Source of the DNA: Candidatus Poseidoniaceae archaeon
GTDB lineage: Archaea > Thermoplasmatota > Poseidoniia > Poseidoniales > Poseidoniaceae
Assembly: GCA_028353405.1 (NCBI GenBank)
Contig: JAOMOG010000014.1
Coordinates: 1 to 39,111, forward strand
Direction of reading: 5' to 3'
DNA: 39,111 nucleotides
A program made the translations under genes and the position numbers. The notes beneath the pieces are model-generated. The model saw nothing but the letters and a program-made list of their open reading frames with translations, had not been told where the DNA came from and did not search any database. Below are positions 35,702-39,111 of this stretch, piece by piece. Numbering within the stretch: the stretch's first letter is position 1; the number at the start of each line of letters is the position of its first letter.

Positions 35702-36490
35702 TCACAGTAAGCCTTTGTTAGCACATTTATTACATCCTGTCCCTGAGCAATATGGACATGTTGCAAAGACCTTAACCCCTAAACTTGACTTTCGCATTGC
35801 CAAATCGTAATCAGGCCTCAGCAAATTGGAAATTCTTGACGCAGCAATACTATCGGTACCAACTGCGTTTGTCTGGTGATTGAAAGTGGAACGGAACTTA
35901 TCGGCAACCACTCTTCTCTTTTCAATTGAAGTCTGGGTTGATTGTTGCGCTTCGGATTCCCAGTATTTCGGACCCCGCAGCAAAAACGCACCCAGTATTG
36001 CGATTGCGATTTGCACTACCCAAGGCGATAAATCAATAGGTATCAGTTCTGCTAAACCGGTTGAATTGGTCGGTGTAGGAAGCAATTGTAGCCTGTCAAG
36101 AATGGCAAGTGCGAAAAGTACCCCTCCTGCGACCATAGCCATCTTTCTAGATCTAGCCACCCATCCAGCACCCTTAGGTAATTTAAAGCGCCCAGCCAAG
36201 ACAATCACTAATCCTTCCAGAAGCATGATGAAATCCGCACCTCCCCAATCACCGGTAGTGCCTAGACAATAACTCTGACCACTACTTTCCAAACTATTTG
36301 AGATCTCATCAAAAGAGCATTGTGGCTCAGTCATTTTCAACACAGAAATTGTGGAATTGGGAGCTCCATCTATTGCAACTGGTGCAATGATGCCGAGTTG
36401 GACATTGCAGATTACAAATGAGATTAGTGCAATACCAAACAGGGTTGCAATCTTCTTCTTCAACCCCGCCATATACCTCTTTATCCACAT
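35702..36490 (-). CDS. Four-helix membrane protein with CxxCxGxG zinc-ribbon-like tail
   Basis: 262 residues. Hydrophobic helices are near residues 13-35, 88-108, 115-135 and 155-175. An outer loop between helices 1 and 2 holds two Cys (EPQCSFDE, QSYCLG), perhaps a disulfide. The cytoplasmic C-terminus ends CPYCSGTGCNKCANKGLL, two DnaJ-type CxxC knuckles that could bind one zinc. I recognise no family. The gene is upstream of smc on the same strand but is separated by 176 nt with its own likely terminator, and diverges from nadB. Confidence 0.7.
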   Translation of the reverse strand: MWIKRYMAGLKKKIATLFGIALISFVICNVQLGIIAPVAIDGAPNSTISVLKMTEPQCSFDEISNSLESSGQSYCLGTTGDWGGADFIMLLEGLVIVLAGRFKLPKGAGWVARSRKMAMVAGGVLFALAILDRLQLLPTPTNSTGLAELIPIDLSPWVVQIAIAILGAFLLRGPKYWESEAQQSTQTSIEKRRVVADKFRSTFNHQTNAVGTDSIAASRISNLLRPDYDLAMRKSSLGVKVFATCPYCSGTGCNKCANKGLL

Positions 36491-36544
36491 CTATTTCATA
36501 GTGCTATCGCAACCGATGGCGTGAAGAAGTGCAGAGTTGTGGCA

Positions 36545-38179
36545 ATGTTAATGAGGACGAGTGACGCTTCTCAAATCGTCATCATAGGTAGTGGGATAGC
36601 GGGATTATTTTGCGCAATTCGTCTTGCAAATGCTGGACACTTTGTCAAAGTAATTACCAAACAGAGACCTATTGATTCATCGACTAATTGGGCTCAAGGA
36701 GGCATTGCTGCAATTCTCGACAAAACAGACGGAATTGGTCTTACTTCACACATTGAAGATACTCTGAAAAGTGGAGGAGGACAATGTGACATTTCAGTGG
36801 TGAATAGCGTAATTAATGAAGCGAGTGATAGGATACAAGACTTGCTAGACATTGGAGTTGATTTTGAAAAAGATGTTGATGGTGAATTCCATTTGGCCAA
36901 GGAAGGTGGGCACTCTAGTAGACGCATTTTACACTCAAAGGATGCTACAGGAAAGGAGATTGAACGAGCCCTTAGTCAAACTGCTGAGCATCATGAGAAT
37001 ATTAAATTAATGCCCAATAATCTAGCGATTGACCTTATTCAGTGCGAACATGGGAATCCTAAAGCAGGAATATCTGGCGTTTGGTGTTTGGATCAAACAA
37101 CTCAAACTGTGATGACCGTCCATGCTGACACCCTCATCTTAGCAACTGGAGGCTTCGGCCAATTGTGGTCTCAGACAACCAACCCAAGTGTTGCTACAGG
37201 CGATGGTTTGGCAATGGCTTTCAGAGCTGGTGCTGCGGTGAAAAATCTCGCATATATTCAATTCCACCCTACGGCATTAGCAGTGAAAAGTGATAGGCCA
37301 TTCTTAATCACAGAAGCGATGCGTGGAGAAGGTGGCGTGATACTTGATAAAGAGGGATTAAGCAAATGGCAAACTCAGTGCAAAGAGAATGGGAGAATTA
37401 TATCTCCTGAACCATATTCATTTACTTTGAAATATTCAAAAATGGGATCTATGGCGACACGTGATATTGTTGCTAGAGCGATAGATAGGCAAATGAAAAT
37501 AACAGGGGATTCTCATGCATTCCTAGTTACTTCGCATCTTGATGAGAATCTCCTTAACTCACATTTTCCAACGATTAGTTCTAGATTGGAAAGGCATGGC
37601 TTGAAACTCGGACATGACCCTCTGCCAATTTCTCCTGCTGCTCATTATGCAGTAGGAGGCTTGCCAGTAGACGATATCGGGCGCCCTTTTGTCAAAGAGA
37701 GTGGTGAAATCTTTCCACGTTTATTTGCAATTGGTGAAGTAGCATGTACTGGAATGCACGGTGCAAATCGCTTAGCATCTAACAGTTTGCTAGAAGCAGT
37801 GGTATATGCTGCAAGGGCAGCCGAACATATTATCTCAAACCCCCCGACTAAACATCAAAATGAACTACCTGATTGGAGAGCGGATGGACTAGACAATCTA
37901 TCCGAGCACACTCCTGTAGTTCATGATAAGAATGAATTGAGGCAAACTATGACCCAAGAAGTTGGAATCGTAAGACGCTTTAGTAGATTAAATCGGGCTG
38001 CGAGGAGACTAGTATTACTAGGGCAAGAAGTTGATAGGTTATGGAGAGAATCAATACCCACTCGTTCAATTGTTGAACTAAGAAATCTAATATTGGTCGG
38101 CCAACTTGTTACTGAAGACGCTTTAGCAAGAAAAGAAAACTGTGGACTGCATTTCAATCAAGACCTGGTCAAGGAGTGA
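36545..38179 (+). CDS. nadB: L-aspartate oxidase NadB
   Basis: 544 residues, family length. FAD-binding IIGSGIAGLFCAIRLA, SSTNWAQGGIAA, EGGHSSRRILHSKDATGKEIERAL, FHPTALAV, ITEAMRGEGG, DIVARAID, ISPAAHYAVGGLPVDDIGR and GEVACTGMHGANRLASNSLLEAVV are present, with a C-terminal helical domain. It oxidises aspartate to iminoaspartate, the first step of de novo NAD synthesis (then NadA, NadC), using oxygen or fumarate. Fumarate-reductase/SdhA relatives are similar, but TNWAQGG and the 540-residue size fit NadB. The start is uncertain: ATG 36545, ATG 36551 or GTG 36521, none with a clear ribosome-binding site. It overlaps the next convergent gene by 11 bases. Confidence 0.93.
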   Translation: MLMRTSDASQIVIIGSGIAGLFCAIRLANAGHFVKVITKQRPIDSSTNWAQGGIAAILDKTDGIGLTSHIEDTLKSGGGQCDISVVNSVINEASDRIQDLLDIGVDFEKDVDGEFHLAKEGGHSSRRILHSKDATGKEIERALSQTAEHHENIKLMPNNLAIDLIQCEHGNPKAGISGVWCLDQTTQTVMTVHADTLILATGGFGQLWSQTTNPSVATGDGLAMAFRAGAAVKNLAYIQFHPTALAVKSDRPFLITEAMRGEGGVILDKEGLSKWQTQCKENGRIISPEPYSFTLKYSKMGSMATRDIVARAIDRQMKITGDSHAFLVTSHLDENLLNSHFPTISSRLERHGLKLGHDPLPISPAAHYAVGGLPVDDIGRPFVKESGEIFPRLFAIGEVACTGMHGANRLASNSLLEAVVYAARAAEHIISNPPTKHQNELPDWRADGLDNLSEHTPVVHDKNELRQTMTQEVGIVRRFSRLNRAARRLVLLGQEVDRLWRESIPTRSIVELRNLILVGQLVTEDALARKENCGLHFNQDLVKE

Positions 38180-39095
38180 TCAGTTCAATTATTGAAGCAA
38201 GCATATTGTTCAATGGAGTACTGATGCCAAGTTTTTCTCCCCGATTTACTATTTCTCGATTTAAAACTGAAATTTCAGTAGTTGCTCCAGCCTTCACATC
38301 TTCGAGCATACTACATGAGTTTGAAGATGTTGAAAGTAATACCTGTCTCAAATTATCTTCTAATTGCTGATCTGTACCGACATCTATCTGTTCTGCCCTA
38401 GCAACATTGGCACCTTCTATCATCGTAAATACGGCGTTAGCAAACATTTCTTCCTTTAATAATTCCCCGTTTTCAACACCTGCCATTGCTGCGAGAGGAT
38501 TGATTGCGATATTTATCAAGACTTTATTCCAAACCAAACTACGACCATCTTCAACAATTTCACAATTAATCCCGCTACTGATGAGACTATCTTTGAAACC
38601 ATTCAATTTTTTATTCTGTGACGCCACTGTATTTGCAAGATGCAATTGTCCTCTACCAGCCCAGCGAACCGTTGAAGGTGTTGCGATATTCGCTCCATGA
38701 GTTGTAGAAGCATATACGACTCTATGCATACCCAATTCATGGCAAAGTTTCTCAACATTGCCCAACCCATTGGTAATAGCGAATGCAATGCCATCTGTTT
38801 TGAGTAATTTAGCGGCCAAGTTACACAGATTATCAAGCGAACTGGATTTCCCTGCAATTATTACAACATCTGCACTACCATCAAAATGACCAGGGATACC
38901 AACCTCATCGAAAGTCAACTCAAATCTTTGATTCTCTACAGAAAATAATTCTTCACCGGTTACAGTGATTCCATCTTTTGCAATCATAGCCATATGTTCG
39001 CCGCGACCGTGGAGATGAATCTCATGCTCAGTGCGCGACAAAAGAGCTGCGAATAATGTCCCGATGGAACCTACACCTAAAACAGAAATTCTCAT
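38169..39095 (-). CDS. panE: Ketopantoate reductase-like enzyme (PanE/ApbA family)
   Basis: 308 residues. N-terminal NADP-binding Rossmann fold with VLGVGSIGTLFAALLS, LHGRGEHM and VIIAGKSSSLDN. The middle has TNGLGNVEKL and STTHGANI; the C-terminal helical domain has VWNKVLINIAINPLAAMAGVENGELL and, near the end, SCSMLEDVKAGATTEISVLNREIV, the signature of the PanE/ApbA family. It would reduce 2-dehydropantoate to pantoate for CoA. GAGGT lies six bases before the ATG at the right edge, so the start is secure. It converges on nadB with an 11-base overlap. Confidence 0.9.
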   Translation of the reverse strand: MRISVLGVGSIGTLFAALLSRTEHEIHLHGRGEHMAMIAKDGITVTGEELFSVENQRFELTFDEVGIPGHFDGSADVVIIAGKSSSLDNLCNLAAKLLKTDGIAFAITNGLGNVEKLCHELGMHRVVYASTTHGANIATPSTVRWAGRGQLHLANTVASQNKKLNGFKDSLISSGINCEIVEDGRSLVWNKVLINIAINPLAAMAGVENGELLKEEMFANAVFTMIEGANVARAEQIDVGTDQQLEDNLRQVLLSTSSNSCSMLEDVKAGATTEISVLNREIVNRGEKLGISTPLNNMLASIIELITP

Positions 39096-39111
39096 ATTCA
39101 AACCTCAAATA

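Noticed and set aside
1-39111. tRNA, rRNA, CRISPR, insertion sequence or prophage
   Set aside because: All gaps were read; none holds a cloverleaf, spacer-repeat pattern, transposase or terminal inverted repeat pair.

Overview
The window most likely comes from a planktonic euryarchaeon of the Poseidoniales (Marine Group II) type or a close Thermoplasmatota relative. The archaeal assignment rests on aIF2-gamma, ribosomal protein S6e, archaeal Dph2, an Orc1/Cdc6 initiator, an archaeal Hpt-type phosphoribosyltransferase and a DUF357 protein. Bacterial-type genes on the same strands (class II HMG-CoA reductase, a class II-like CCA-adding enzyme, L-aspartate oxidase, acyl-CoA dehydrogenase, SMC-ScpAB), large secreted peptidases with PKD domains, and moderately AT-rich sequence fit a heterotrophic, protein-degrading, aerobic marine archaeon. 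The lineage is an inference; no rRNA is present to settle it.

Layout. Positions 1-142 hold the tail of an unrecognised gene. 179-6810 is a surface/secretion block: a Tyr/Asp-rich membrane-anchored protein and a 1401-residue M30-like PKD metallopeptidase on the minus strand, then a divergent M28/glutaminyl-cyclase-like enzyme. 6897-9133 is a two-gene unit: a membrane protein with a carboxypeptidase-regulatory-like domain, then a thymidylate kinase carrying a large extra C-terminal domain. 9136-14500 has a DUF2085 membrane protein and a divergent, tightly packed operon (membrane protein, isoaspartyl methyltransferase-like protein, HEAT-like protein, M61 peptidase with PDZ). A ParB-fold protein, the CCA-adding enzyme and an EF-hand protein follow. 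17686-24731 is central metabolism and information processing: acyl-CoA dehydrogenase, GcvH-like protein, Hpt, Dph2, Orc1/Cdc6, S6e, aIF2-gamma and a PIN-domain protein.

24797-28211 is a translationally coupled minus-strand operon of a degenerate AAA+/winged-helix protein, a beta-propeller protein and DUF357. It diverges from HMG-CoA reductase across a 203-nt gap that carries a regular array of TTAACGC repeats. 29716-35525 is the condensin operon smc-scpA-scpB. The window ends with a four-helix membrane protein with a zinc-ribbon-like tail, L-aspartate oxidase (NAD synthesis) and a ketopantoate-reductase-like enzyme (pantothenate/CoA).

The gap at 28212-28414 is the longest stretch without a gene; no other exceeds about 200 nt. 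I found no tRNA, rRNA, CRISPR array, insertion sequence or phage gene. The most distinctive items are the TTAACGC iteron array beside the AAA+/propeller/DUF357 operon, a 10-bp hairpin that buries the start codon of the PIN gene, the fused thymidylate kinase, the bacterial-type CCA enzyme, and two housekeeping proteins (aIF2-gamma and the GcvH-like protein) that lack residues usually regarded as diagnostic.
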